The notes beneath the pieces are model-generated. The model saw only the letters and a list, made by a program, of their open reading frames with translations. It searched no databases and was not told the DNA's origin. Shown piece after piece: positions 45,199 through 56,135 of a DNA stretch of 64,000 nucleotides (its first letter is position 1; the number at the start of each line of letters is the position of its first letter). Made by a program: the position numbers and the translations under genes. The DNA lies in the NCBI GenBank assembly GCA_025765595.1, contig JAIVFH010000001.1, positions 186,001-250,000 of the forward strand. Direction: 5' to 3'. This DNA comes from Obelidium mucronatum. Taxonomy: Eukaryota; Chytridiomycota; Chytridiomycetes; Chytridiales; Chytriomycetaceae.

Positions 45199-46937
45199 AT
45201 GGAAAGTCTCGTCAATCAGGTTTGTTTCTTGATTCGGTCGACTGAGTGTATTATGCCATGCTAGCTCAACTAACTACCAACTCTTTTGTGGATACCCCAC
45301 CAAAACCACCCCCCCCCCCCCCCCCCCCAAAGGCCACCGATGAAAAGCAAACACGCGAAAACTGGGCCCTTTTTATCCGAATTTGCGAAAACTGCTCAGT
45401 GTAAGCCTTTCAGCCTATGGTCCTTAGCCGGCCAATCTAACCAAAGCGCCTCAGTTCTCCCGAAAAGACCCGCGAAACAGTCGCTGCTATTGCCAAACGA
45501 GTTGCGCACAAGAATGCAAACGTGTCGTTGTTTTCTTTGACGCTGGCGAATTGTCTTGTTCAAAACTGTCCGCTGAGTGTCCATCGAGAAGTTTCCTCGC
45601 GCGGTGAGAAAAAGTCTGCATCAAAAACAGAGTTTTCTGAATTCTGAGGTTTAGTGCTTGTGGATGCGCTGGTGAGGCAACTGATGGCGAGCAGCGTCCA
45701 TAAAGTGGTGAGAATGCGTATTGCAGAGTTGCTGCAAACTTGGGCTGGACTGTTTAAAGGGAAGCAAGAACTGGGGTATTTGGTGGACACATACAACCAG
45801 CTGAAGCAGCAAGGTGTGGACCAATTTTTGCTTTGGCTGTTGCACCATTCCTCATCTCCTTCCCTATCTTGTAGGAGTACAATTCCCGTCTCCAAATGAA
45901 AAACCAGACACAGTGAAAAGCGCAGGTGTTTTGGCGAAAGAACAGGAGGAGGAAGAACTGCAGCTAGCTGTTGAGTGATTTGTTGTAAGTCTCCTTCTGA
46001 CAGACAATAATTTAGCTGGCTCTCTCCATGAGCGCCGAAGAGCAAGAGAAAAAGCAGCCGAAAAGAGAAAGCTCAAACCAAGGGGTCCAAGCTGCTCCGG
46101 CTCCTTCCTCTCGAAACCCACTCTGTCGCGTCCGTGCCCTGTATGATTTCCCTGGGTTGGAGGAAGGGGAATTGCGCCTGACTTTCAATGATATCGTCAA
46201 CGTCCATGACGATACGACGTTCAAGGAATGGTGGAAGGGCGAATGTAATGGCAGAGTTGGTATCTTCCCGTCAAACTATGTCGAAAGAATCTCCGACGGT
46301 AACCCAGGAAATGGAAACGTGAGTGCCCCTTCTGCTGGAGAATCGGATCAACAAAAAGTGGAAAGATTTGTGGGTCTTTTGGCCAACGCCAATCCACGCG
46401 AGAGTTTGAGCGAGAATGCAAAAATACAAGACGCTTATCATTCCGTATTGATGCTCAGACCCAAGTTGTTGAGCGAATTAGAGACTTCGAGGGCCAAACA
46501 AGGTGAGGTCCTCTATGACTGGCTTGTGGGTTGATGGTTTTAACGTCTTGATTTCGCTCGATCAGACGAACTGGTGTCTTTAAATGAACGGTTCGCGACA
46601 GCGTGTGCGACTTATCAAAAGTTGATGGATGCTTCTTTGGCTGCACAGCGTGCAGGTATGCTTGTTGTATTACGGGTCCATAACTATTGGTCAACATGAT
46701 TTTATTCCAGCATATCAACAACAACCACAATATGGTGCCAATTATGGAGCTGGGTATTCTGCTGCCCCATATCAGCAAGGGCATCCGCCACCCTTGCACC
46801 AGCAGCAGTACGAACAACATCCCTCTCAACAGCAGCACTACGGGCAAATGCCAACCCAGCATTACCAGCAACAGGCGCCGCCGTTGAATCAGTATGCCCC
46901 GCCGCAACCCCAAGGAGGATCGTACTACCAGCAGTGA
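45199..46937 (+). CDS. HSE1: ESCRT-0 subunit Hse1/STAM-like (VHS-UIM-SH3)
   Basis: Eight exons (45199-45219, 45333-45398, 45447-45603, 45655-45813, 45914-45969, 46016-46502, 46566-46655, 46711-46937), 420 aa, all in phase. Order: VHS domain (ATDEKQTRENW ... LTLANCLVQNC ... VVRMRIAELLQTWAGLF, about 8-135), a ubiquitin-interacting motif (EEEELQLALALSMS, about 147-160), an SH3 domain (VRALYDFPGLEEGELRLTF ... WWKGECNGRVGIFPSNYVE, about 185-240), a coiled-coil-like part, and a Gln/Pro/Tyr-rich tail. Hse1 pairs with Vps27 to sort ubiquitinated cargo at endosomes. Intron 1 ends in a run of about twenty C before CAAAG. Confidence 0.93.
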
Positions 46938-47240
46938 GCATTTGCTTTTCTTCCCTTGTAATTTGAAATTTACTTTTGCCAAGATAATAAAGCTCTCTGT
47001 CGAACTCAATTTACAAAAGTTACTATCCAGAATAAGACTTAGGCAATTTGAATTTTTAATTGAGCAGCAGTTTCGATCGAGGTATCAGATTTGCGAAAGT
47101 ATTTGTCACGGAAAAGACACAATTTATCTTCGAACAAAACAACTCTCGACTCAACAAAGTGCGTACAATTCCTTCACTGATCGCGTCTCGATCTACCTTC
47201 TTTTTTAGCAACTGATCTGGCTTCTCCCTTAGGAAGCGAT
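46938..47240. other. Intergenic between HSE1 and family copy E
   Basis: About 300 bases of A/T-rich sequence without a recognised feature. Confidence 0.35.
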
Positions 47241-48670
47241 ATGACTGCCCCATTCAGTTAATATTCTTTTCAACGGGCGTGATCTTTCATCCTGACAATT
47301 CAATGATTTCATTCATTCAGAGGCAAAAATGTTCATCAAATCAATCCTCACACTTATTGACTCTTGGAATGAGTCCGACACAGCCCTCTTAAACTGCATC
47401 TTTTCCAAAGCCATAGTGGTTAATATTTTCATTTATCTTGTTCGAGTTTGGTGAAACTGAATCGCCAATTATTTTGTAACGGGCCTATACTTGTACCCTT
47501 GCCAAGATACTCGCCTCCCCAGCTGTCAAACCCCCTTCCGCTGCCGAGAAACCTTCATCATTCAACATCGGAAGCAGACAGGACACAGTACGTTGAATTC
47601 TTTGGTCGCTTTTTCTATACATAAGTACAGTTGGTTGAATTTGACAACGTGGACGCGGTTTCCGAAAATATTGTAGAAATGGAGTTTTTAGTAAGTTTTT
47701 CTATTCTTGGTGTTTTTTTTTCTTAGAGATACACAACTTATTGATGAGGAATAGAACTACCAGATGGTCGTACCAATATTCAATGTATTGCCACAGTGGC
47801 CTATGTGCTACAGTCAAGTCCCACACAAAGCGGAAATGGACCTTGTGTTGGATGGAAAAAGTGTGTTTTTCGAGTGAACGCCTATCATACGGAAACGAAT
47901 TTCATATTGCAAAGTGTACATCTCGTAAGTTAAGCAAGCATTGTATTATGCGCTTCTTTTTCGCCAGCCCCAGAGATGAATGTGTCGCAGTTGTTTAAAG
48001 TTGAAGGAGTTGAGAATATTGCTCATTTTGAAGAATCTGGAAACAAGGTAGTCGATCGTTCATGTTTTTTGAGGTATCCAAACTGACAGCGTGGAGATTT
48101 AGTTCCCGATCATGCTGCCATTATGGCCCATGTCCTACAGATTTATCTCACAATCAATGCAACAAGAGTTCTTATTTATTGGACAGAATGACATTCGAAA
48201 ATTGAACAGACGTGTTATGGAAGCTGCGTCTATGGCTCAAACGGCCTCTACTTCCACTAAAATCGTGTCAGAGTTGGTAAGCAAAAATCAAGGAAAATTA
48301 TATCACACTAAACCTTTAACAGTTGGTTGACGTTGAAACAGTAAAAAAAGAGCCCTCTGGAAAGAGCATCGATAGCTCGACATTTGAGATCTCGCCAAGG
48401 ATTTCTGATATGCTAGAAACCAAAAAGGCACAGCAAACTGCCGACTGGATGACACTTGATGAGATGGACCCAGATGTCCGGGCTCTATTCGAATTCGGAA
48501 TGGTGACGAATAGCCGCAGAATTTTCAGACCAAAAAAGAAAGTGGCTGTTCTCAATCAGGCTGGGATATGGACATCAAAGTTACATTCTTCAACTTCAAA
48601 GTTTGCCGCTGGCTCGTGGGCTTCAATGGACCCTGATGAGCCTATTGATTACTCAGCCATAATTGGATGA
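47241..48670 (+). CDS. Unrecognised multi-copy family, copy E
   Basis: Eight exons fit in phase: 47241-47256, 47321-47418 (98 nt), 47507-47587, 47631-47690, 47755-47860, 47968-48047, 48103-48276 and 48323-48670, 320 aa. Exon 2: KMFIKSILTLIDSW ... LNCIFSKA. Exon 3 ends SRQDT at the donor, and exon 4 begins LVEFDNVD. An internal repeat is visible: LPQWPMCYSQV (exon 5) and LPLWPMSYRFI (exon 7), each after a LV-EF/LFKVE-type exon. The last exon begins LVDVETV, then WMTLDEMDP ... ALFEFG ... SRRIFRP (as B), and ends AAGSWASMDPDEPIDYSAIIG (as C). It is the most complete member. The central exon borders are the least certain. Confidence 0.7.
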
Positions 48671-49162
48671 AGCAGCGCTGTTAAGACTCAGGTTCCTCCA
48701 AAAACCAAATCCTTCACTTTCCATCTTTCATCTTTGTTTTGTTTACTGTGCTACAGTGCTACAGTTTGTGGCGTTTCTTTGGCCTTTTGAACGTTTAACT
48801 TTCGATGGTACATAACTTTCTCTTTCGCATATTCCCAAGTATTCTATGTTTCCATTCTTTCTTTCTTTATTTTATTTTCTTTCCAATTATCTTTCTTTAT
48901 TATTCTATACCTTTTTATCTTTCTTTCTCTCTATTTCTTTGCTTATTAGCTTTTATTTATTATTTTTATTTCGTTTTCCGTTGGTTCTTAAAAATAAATC
49001 ACTTCTTGGGTTTCACTCGGCGACTGAGTGTTACACGCTGTATCTCCGCATGTACGGTGGTCCGTATGAACCTGCAAAATTTCAAAAAACACAAAAGTGA
49101 CTGTGCTTATTCTTTTAAAGAAATTTTTTCGTATTTATTAAAAAATGATGACAGATATCCTG
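48671..49162. other. T-rich flank plus fragment of family copy D 3' exon (48985-49055)
   Basis: A T-rich run follows copy E. Then CACTTCTTGGGTTTCACTCG and neighbours (48990-49055) match the last exon of copy D at 39187-39240, in the same plus-strand orientation. This is a broken minus-strand copy. Confidence 0.65.
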
Positions 49163-49825
49163 TTACAATCCGAGAAGGGCAATCATCATTACACTGATGG
49201 TGACTATCCCAAACCGTCCTCCCCGATTTTGACCTTGGGCAGCAGAGACTTTAAAGGTCGACGCTGGACAAATGCTTGAACTTCCATATTCAAACTTGAC
49301 TGGTACCGATAGATCCTGCACCAGAGCTTGATTTCCACCCGTTCTTGCAGCAAAACCTCCTGTTAAATCTGAAAAACGTACTCCCCAAGCTTGTAACTGC
49401 CAGTACATTGCTGGAGGGTGATCGTTGCACCCTACAGACGATGTCCAGCTGAAAGAAACCGTACTTCCGTTAGCGTAGTACGTAGCTGCAGACAGCTTTG
49501 AATTCATGCGCATGTTTGGGTTCGATTCGACAGCTACTCTTGAGGGTGGAACTTGGCATGAAGAGACAACAGCGCCAGATGCAAAAGTTGTGTTGCTGAA
49601 AACAACGACAAGGATAACATCAGGCGTTGCTGAAGCGATCAGCTGCGCCATGTTTGGAGGGATCACTGTTCCGTTCTTGTCAAAGACGGGTGCTGGTGCT
49701 GTCAGGGTCACGTTGGCCGGGGTATATGTGTACTGCGACCAGTATGAGGTCATTGGCATGCTGATGAGGGGCATGCAGCTGAATGAGGCTGGGAGGCGGT
49801 TGTTGCCAGAAACAGAGATGTCCAT
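49163..49825 (-). CDS. Protein with hydrophobic C-terminal tail, unrecognised
   Basis: A single open frame of 220 aa from ATG 49825. There are several N-glycosylation sequons (NVT, NTT, NGS), cysteines that could pair, and a C-terminal hydrophobic end (FGIVTISVMMIALLGL) after an Arg-Gly-rich spacer. This resembles a GPI-anchor signal or single tail anchor, but no N-terminal signal peptide is visible. The true start may therefore be an unseen upstream exon, or the protein may be tail-anchored. It lies only 78 bases downstream of the actin-capping gene on the same strand. No family recognised. Confidence 0.55.
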   Translation of the reverse strand: MDISVSGNNRLPASFSCMPLISMPMTSYWSQYTYTPANVTLTAPAPVFDKNGTVIPPNMAQLIASATPDVILVVVFSNTTFASGAVVSSCQVPPSRVAVESNPNMRMNSKLSAATYYANGSTVSFSWTSSVGCNDHPPAMYWQLQAWGVRFSDLTGGFAARTGGNQALVQDLSVPVKFEYGSSSICPASTFKVSAAQGQNRGGRFGIVTISVMMIALLGL

Positions 49826-49902
49826 TGTTTTTTGTTTGGTTTGTGCAAATTAAAGGAAACAAGGCATGACACATAACCATTTTGGGAAACCACAACGAGA
49901 AA

Positions 49903-51176
49903 CTACAGTTGATTTATTTGTTGGATAGCTCTGCGCCAATCTTGTCTGTTCCATCTTTTAGCATCGAAGCAGTTAATGGGAGATAACTTACAGTTAGCAA
50001 CAGAGTTCCAGTCAAGCTTAGTACGAGTAATAGGAAGAGCTCTACGCAACGATTTGAAAGTCGTGTCAGAGATTTGTCCGTATGTTACATTGACGGCCAA
50101 TTGGTATTCCGTTTCAGCTTTCAAAATTGTCTTCACGACCGCTGAGGCAAATTCGATAGGATCCTATGAAAGAAATAGAAGAATTTGATAAATGCGTTGT
50201 GACGCCGTGAAAACAGGCGGCTCAAGATGCCTCACAGACGAAATCGAGGACAATTGCGTGTTGATATGTTTTACAGTCTTCAATTGCACATTTCCATCTT
50301 CATAGTAGTGAACGTGAGCCTTCAACTCCCCCGAGACAAGATCAGAGTCCAAAGCAACAGTCCATTCTGAAATCCATCGACCGTTCCTGCATAGTCGCGA
50401 ATTATAGAAAGAAGAATCATGATTAGAGCTTTGAACGCCATGGTGATTCAAAAATTCAAATACCAGAAGTTGGATGGGTTAAACTTGTTGTTTACAATTA
50501 CAATTACTAGAGATCGGCCTTCTCCTGCAAAAACAGCAGAATCTCCATTTGGGTAATGGTCTTGGGTGTACGCCTCAACAGAAGATTCAAGAGCAGCTCT
50601 TTAAGTAAGAGTTATTGACTGAATGAGGGTTTTTTGTCGAAAAAACTCCCTCTATTCACCTGTGGTCTGCCACCTCTGCATTGACTTCAAATGGCTGAGG
50701 ATCCGAGAGTGCCTGAAATAGCTTGTGTCATTCCAGGAGTATTCAAAGCAAGGGCAAGGAAAAATACCTGAGCCACATGATCGACCACAAACGACTGCTT
50801 TGACTTAAAATCGACGAAACGACCATCTTCAATTTGATTGTGTTTTGAGACAATCAACTGCGAGAAGCCAAAGTCAGTTTGGCCTTAACTGTGGAACTCC
50901 CAGCACAAACAGCCAGACCTTCTCTCCGCTCTCCGACCGAATCACGAGCAAAGAGTTAATATTGTACTCAGCAAAAGGCTTCACAATTCCTTCTTGGAGC
51001 AGCTCGTCGTTGTTAACTAATCCGCGAATGTCTAGACCACCAGTTTAATACTCGAGGCCACGACTAGCCACACAATCAGCCATTAGCATACCGTTAAGGA
51101 CTTCGCTGAGTTCTCCTGGTGGTGCCTCAGAGACAAAGTGAGCAATTGTTGCAAGTGTTTCTGCAGTGTCACTCAT
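49903..51176 (-). CDS. CAP1: F-actin-capping protein subunit alpha
   Basis: Seven exons (51176-51092, 51031-50919, 50857-50768, 50712-50660, 50598-50464, 50386-50236, 50163-49903), 295 aa, all in phase. Diagnostic segments: IAHFVSEAPPGELSEVLN (N-terminus), NNDELLQEG, EDGRFVDFKSKQSF, DHYPNG, FNPSNFWNGRWISEWTV, ELKAHVHYYEDGNVQL and the C-terminal SDTTFKSLRRALPITRTKLDWN. With the beta subunit it forms the heterodimer that caps actin barbed ends in cortical patches. The donor of intron 2 (GTCTGG) is weak. Length is about 10-25 residues longer than typical because of the C-terminal tail after KLDWN. Confidence 0.95.
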
Positions 51177-51250
51177 TTATTGTACAATTTCAAAGTTGAG
51201 TAAACCCAGTTCTTTCTGATTCTTCCCATGTCTTTGCATGGGAAACCAAT

Positions 51251-52168
51251 CTAAAATGCAGCCATTTTCTCCTGGTCTTTCAATCGCTTCAACCGCGCCG
51301 CGACACGCTTTTCTTCCACTAAAACGGCCTCTAACTTTGATTCCAGTAAAGACAGCTTTGTCCTATAATGTGAATCCACGGTGGGGTCTCGTTTTCTGTT
51401 TCCGGCAGTTTGCCCCATCGACTTACGAGTTTTCAATAATTCAGATTCAATGGCGCTTGATTTCTTGTGCAATTTAATGAGTGCCTTGCGATCTGTTTCG
51501 TTTGAATGCTTTGACTCTCTCACGCTTGGCGAGTTTACGATTACATTTAGTTGTTCTTTTGATGAGGCCGACGTGTTGAGTGCAGTATTCATGAAGTCAA
51601 AGACGCTTTCAGTTGACGTTGTCCGTGCTTGAGAGTTTGTCAGACTAGAGCTACTAGCTGCAGTTGCTTTTGACCGCGGAGTTTCACTGGTCGTGAATCC
51701 CAGACCTTTTCCAGGTTTCACAATCACTGGTTGAATTGGATCCACGATCCCAAGGCCATCTTTTCCCAGTCCAGCACCCATCCGATATCCCATCTTTTTC
51801 ATGTATTTTAAAGCCATGTTGTTTGAATATTGCTGCCAATCGCCCCAGTCCGTCTCCGGCAGTCGTTGAAGAATTAAAAGAGTCGTGCCCATGTCCAGTC
51901 TTCTGAGCCACATGCCAGATCCAAGTTTCTTTCACGAGTGTTTAAAACTGATTCATTTACTGCTATTGTCGTTGGCTTCATCTCCCTGTGGTGTATGAGC
52001 CTCGTAGTGACTGTTTTCGTGAAGACCGTTGAGTTGTGCTGGCTCAAAACCACCCTCCGACTGCGATGCAAACAGTTGCGACTCTAATTCATGCAATAAT
52101 TGAAGTTCCGATTCGAGGGCAGCGAGTTCCGATTGACACGAATCAATAACAACCGCTTTATCAATCAT
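51251..52168 (-). CDS. G-patch domain protein (ZGPAT-like N- and C-termini)
   Basis: An N-terminal exon (52168-51961) encodes a coiled-coil-like start (MIDKAVVIDSCQSELAALES). The second segment, open from 51913 to 51251, carries a G-patch (MALKYMKKMGYRMGAGLGKDGLGI ending PGKGLGF, in the order of ZGPAT proteins) and a C-terminal coiled coil (LLESKLEAVLVEEKRVAARLK). I could not find an intron that joins the two parts in frame: exon 1 leaves phase 1 at the GTAAAT donor. A one-base error or an overlooked exon is likely. No CCCH zinc finger is visible. G-patch proteins act with DEAH helicases in splicing or ribosome assembly; which process applies here is unknown. Confidence 0.72.
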
Positions 52169-52197
52169 TGTAATAAATATATTATTCTAGAAAATTA

Positions 52198-54175
52198 ATG
52201 TGGAACTTCAGTCAGTCAACCCCTTCGCACAGCAGAACACCGATGCAAATGTCTTCCAGCGTCAAAGCAAACGGTCAAGCTGCTGGATTCAATTTCAGTT
52301 TCGGGCTTCCGTATCTTCCTGATCAACAACAACTTGAAGGATCGTCGACGCCGTTTCCTCACCAACTACCGCAGAGGCAACAAAATGATACTACAGTGCG
52401 GCTATCGTGGCAAGCTCAGACCTCTGGTTACGCAGTAGATCACTCACAGTTGGGCAATAACTCTCGAATGACACAAAGCACAACAACGGAGGAAGACGCT
52501 ATGGATATCGACGACGAATCCTTCATACTCTCTTTGAATACTGAAATTAGTCACTTGCGGTCGTCTTCGTCGTCGTCACTGCAAACAGCACCTCCAGCAA
52601 GTTTAACTGCCAATCTCTGTCCATTGGCCATCCCCAGAAAGCGATTAAAGGCTGCAATTATTATTGATACCAATTACTGGATATCCCATTCTTCGTTTTG
52701 TTCAAAAATACTCCATCTGTTGGATTCAGATACTCCTGTTATGGTCCCGAAAGTCGTAATTCAGGAGCTGGATGGATTAAAAGTATGAAACCTCAAGATC
52801 AATTAACTTTCAAACTCATTGAATTGGCGCGGCTTACCCGCTTTTTTTTGGGGCAGGGTGCCAAAATCACGAGTCGAAGTTCTCAATATGACTTGAATAT
52901 GTTGGCGCGAACTGCTGGTGACTTGATCTATCAAGCGTTTTTGAAAAAGAAGCCAAGCGTGGTGGGGCAGCGGGATGGCGAAACGCTAATTACCAAGGAA
53001 TCCAGGGGTCAGAGTCAAGAGCGGGTATGTTTTAAACCTGTATTCTTGGGTGATGAGTTAACGTTCTTTTGGTAAGATATCGAATGATGACTTGATTCTG
53101 GATTACGCTAAATATTGTGCCTTGAACTTCGCAACGAAAGTGTACCTATTGTCTAACGGTATTAAATTGATCACCAAAGCTTTTATTTTAAACTGAACGG
53201 TTCTATTGATAGACAAGAATCTTTGTACAAAAGCAATGATTGAAGGAATCTCTACCATTTCAAACTCTAAACAAACCCCGCAAGCTTTCTACAGCCTAGT
53301 GAAAGATTGCAAGTCTCCCACCATTGGATCTGAGAAGAATCAGATCCGTGAAACATTAAACAAAGATCCCCGAGAGTTACTTCAGTCCGGGACTTCGAAA
53401 GCAAGCGCAGTCGTTTCGGCGAATGACCTTTCTCCTGGAACGAAACGTAAATTAAATGCCGATTACGAGGATGAAGACGAATATACCCACAAGAGAGCCC
53501 GCGAAAGCAATATCAACAACAGTGAAAGGAGAATTGGTGAAATCGCTGACCATCAAAAATCGAAACACTCTGTTGCACGTGAGTTCTGGAGACCTGTCCC
53601 CATTTGCTGAATTTCTGTGCTGAGTAATCATTTTAGATCCAACACCGCAAGGACTACAACGGGCTGCCACCAAAAGCGACCCCTTTCAGGAAATCATGCT
53701 AGAGATTCTGTCCATGTTTGTTCCTTCTCTCAAACCATCACTCGAGAGACTACTTCAGCGATTCAAGATTAGTATGAAACACTCTGAGGAGCACCAAGTC
53801 ACGAGCTCACAGCTTTTGGAAAGTCGACATGCTCCCAAACAAGCTGAAAAGGGGAAGGATAGGGCTTTCGAACATGAGGAACTCGCGCTCCTCTCTTTTA
53901 TTGAAAAATATTGGGCCAAAGCTTTTCTTCCCTCAGGTCTCTATACATCGCGAGAATTCCTGACAACGCAATTTCCAGCAATCAAAGCTGTGCTTAGAGA
54001 CATGTGCCGACAGCGGGGGATGAGAAAATGCAGTATGACAAAGGGTGACTTCAAAACGTTTCTAGATTTTGGGGAGCAGTTGTGGGATGTTTGTAGAATA
54101 GTAGGATTTGAGGCAGATTGGAGGCGGGTGCAGGAATTATTCAAGGATTGGAGGAGGAGGTTGGCCGCTGCATAA
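52198..54175 (+). CDS. SWT1: SWT1-like PIN-domain endoribonuclease, copy 1
   Basis: Exons 52198-52782, 52857-53024, 53077-53158, 53213-53578 and 53637-54175, 579 aa in phase. After a disordered Gln/Ser-rich N-terminus (1-145) comes a PIN domain: IIIDTNYWISH (first catalytic Asp, about 155), VMVPKVVIQELDGLK (acidic residue), NDDLILDYAKYCA (Asp pair) and YLLSNDKNLCTKA (last Asp). The C-terminal part (about 400-579) is helical and conserved with copy 2. Yeast Swt1 is a nuclear endoribonuclease in mRNP quality control. The start lies 29 bases from the start of the divergent G-patch gene. Confidence 0.88.
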
Positions 54176-54294
54176 TAAAGAAATCAAAAAGATTTCCGAG
54201 CAAGAACAATAGGATCAAAATCACCACGAGTTAGAAAATACAGTCGCGAATATTCTGTTGGATATTTGATTTTCTCCGACAACTCGTTTCCAAG

Positions 54295-56033
54295 ATGTTC
54301 TCCGTCTTTTGCAAAGCCAACAAGTCTTTTGGGACAAATATCTTTTCTGCACGCGTTTCTACACTTGCCAACAAACCAATCTCCCGACAGCGATTGAAAG
54401 CTGCGATTATTATTGATACCAATTACTGGCTATCTCATGCGTCGTTTTGTTCAAAGATTCTGGATATTTTGGGTTCAGATACTCCTGTTATGGTGCCGCA
54501 AGCTGTACTTAAAGAACTAAATGTGTTAAAAGTATGGAAACTGCTTTGAGTCTTTTCGTCTCAAAGGTTTTACTCATCCCTGCTCCTCCTCCTCACCTTT
54601 CTGTAGGCTATTAAACCTGGGACTTTACCCACCAATCAAATTTCCCAAAATGACTTGATTGCGTCGTCGCGCTATGCTGGCAACGTGATCTATCAAGCAT
54701 TCTTAAAAAGGAAACCAAGCATAGTGGGTCAGCGAGATGAAGAATCTTTAATTACAAAGGAATATAGGTTTCATAGCCCCGGGCGGGTACGTTTAAGAGT
54801 GTTCGAATATTTGTTCCTCTTTCAACTGTATCTCCCTTTTTTGAAGATAACAAATGATGACTTGATTCTGGATTACGCCAAATATTGTGCCAAGAACCTC
54901 GCAACGAAGATATACTTGTTGTCTAACGGTATCGCTCAACTGATGGCTTCTGCTGTAAATTTGAAAGTTGATCGATTCTATTTACAGATAAGAATCTGTG
55001 TACAAGGGCAATGATTGAAGGGACTCCTTCCGTGTCGATTTCCAAAGAAACACCAAAACAAACGCCTCAAGCTTTCCACAAGCTTGTGTCAGATTCCAAG
55101 CCCCCTACAATCTTATCACGGGCTGTACAAAATAAAGTACATGCGGTCGCTCCAACACTCAAGAACCAGTCCCCCAAAACGAAACCGAAATTGAGCATTG
55201 GTGACTCTTGCCAAAAGAAAGTTGGAGGAAGCCAAAAAGGAGTTCTGATTCCCAAAATATCCGGCCTTCAAAAACTAAAGAAGGTCATTGCAGGTGAGAA
55301 TCAATTAATTAAACAAGTGGCGTGTTTCCAAAAGTAACCTTTCTGCACTTTAAGATCCGAAACTTCAAAAGCCCAACAATTGTCCTGTAAAAGCGATCAT
55401 TTTCAAACAATCATGCCGGAGATCTTGTCCATGTTTGTCTCTTCTCTCAAACCATCGTTGGCGAAACTGTTGGAAGGGTTTGGAATCAGTATAAAACAAA
55501 CAAAGCCACAAGTCACGAGCTCACAACTATTGAAAAGCCGACCGAAACAAGAAGGCAAAAAAAAGGCTCCAGAAAATGAGGAACTCGTGCTTCTTTCGTT
55601 GTATGAGAAGCATCGGGCCAAATTCTCTCTTCCATCAAGTCCAGTGTATACACCAGACTTCTTTGCAACTCAATTTCCGGTAATCAAAACAGTGCTTGGA
55701 GAAATGTGTCGGCAGCGTGATGGGGGAAAAAAAAAGTTCAGGATCACGCCGGGCGATTTCGTGAAGTTTCTAAATTATGGGGATAAGTTGTGGGACTTTT
55801 GTGGGAGAATAGGATTTGAGGCAGATCAAAAGCGCGTGAAGGGATTGTTCAAGGATTGGAGAAGGAGGTTGGCAATCAAGTCAAATGTCGCCAACACTGT
55901 AGAAGCGACCCAACTTGGAACAGAGATGATTCAAAAGGAGTTACCAGCGGGGAACAAGTCACCTCCACAGTCAAAGGGAAAGGGAGAATCGAAGAAGGCC
56001 AAGCATCTTGAAAGCAAGCTAAACGCCCTTTGA
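54295..56033 (+). CDS. SWT1-like PIN-domain endoribonuclease, copy 2 (tandem paralogue)
   Basis: Exons 54295-54531, 54607-54786, 54847-54928, 54988-55293 and 55372-56033, 488 aa in phase. Four of five exon junctions match copy 1 in place and phase. PIN motifs are kept: IIIDTNYWLSH, VMVPQAVLKELNVLK, NDDLILDYAKYCA, YLLSNDKNLC. The long disordered N-terminus of copy 1 is replaced by 37 residues that begin MFSVFCKANKSFGTNIFSA, which could be a mitochondrial targeting stretch. The acceptor of exon 5 has shifted downstream relative to copy 1, removing about six residues. This is a recent local duplication; subcellular divergence is inference. Confidence 0.85.
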
Positions 56034-56135
56034 GAATTCTTCTCTTACAGTGAGAAGCCTTGAAAGAAGAAACAGGAAGCAGATAATTCAATAATTCCAC
56101 AATAATTCATAAAAGCGTATTCGATAAGTTAACCA

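Noticed and set aside
47741..47998. 85-codon open frame overlapping family copy E
   Set aside because: The alternative frame of this exon matches the LPxWPMxY module of exon 7 and keeps the phase, so I preferred it.
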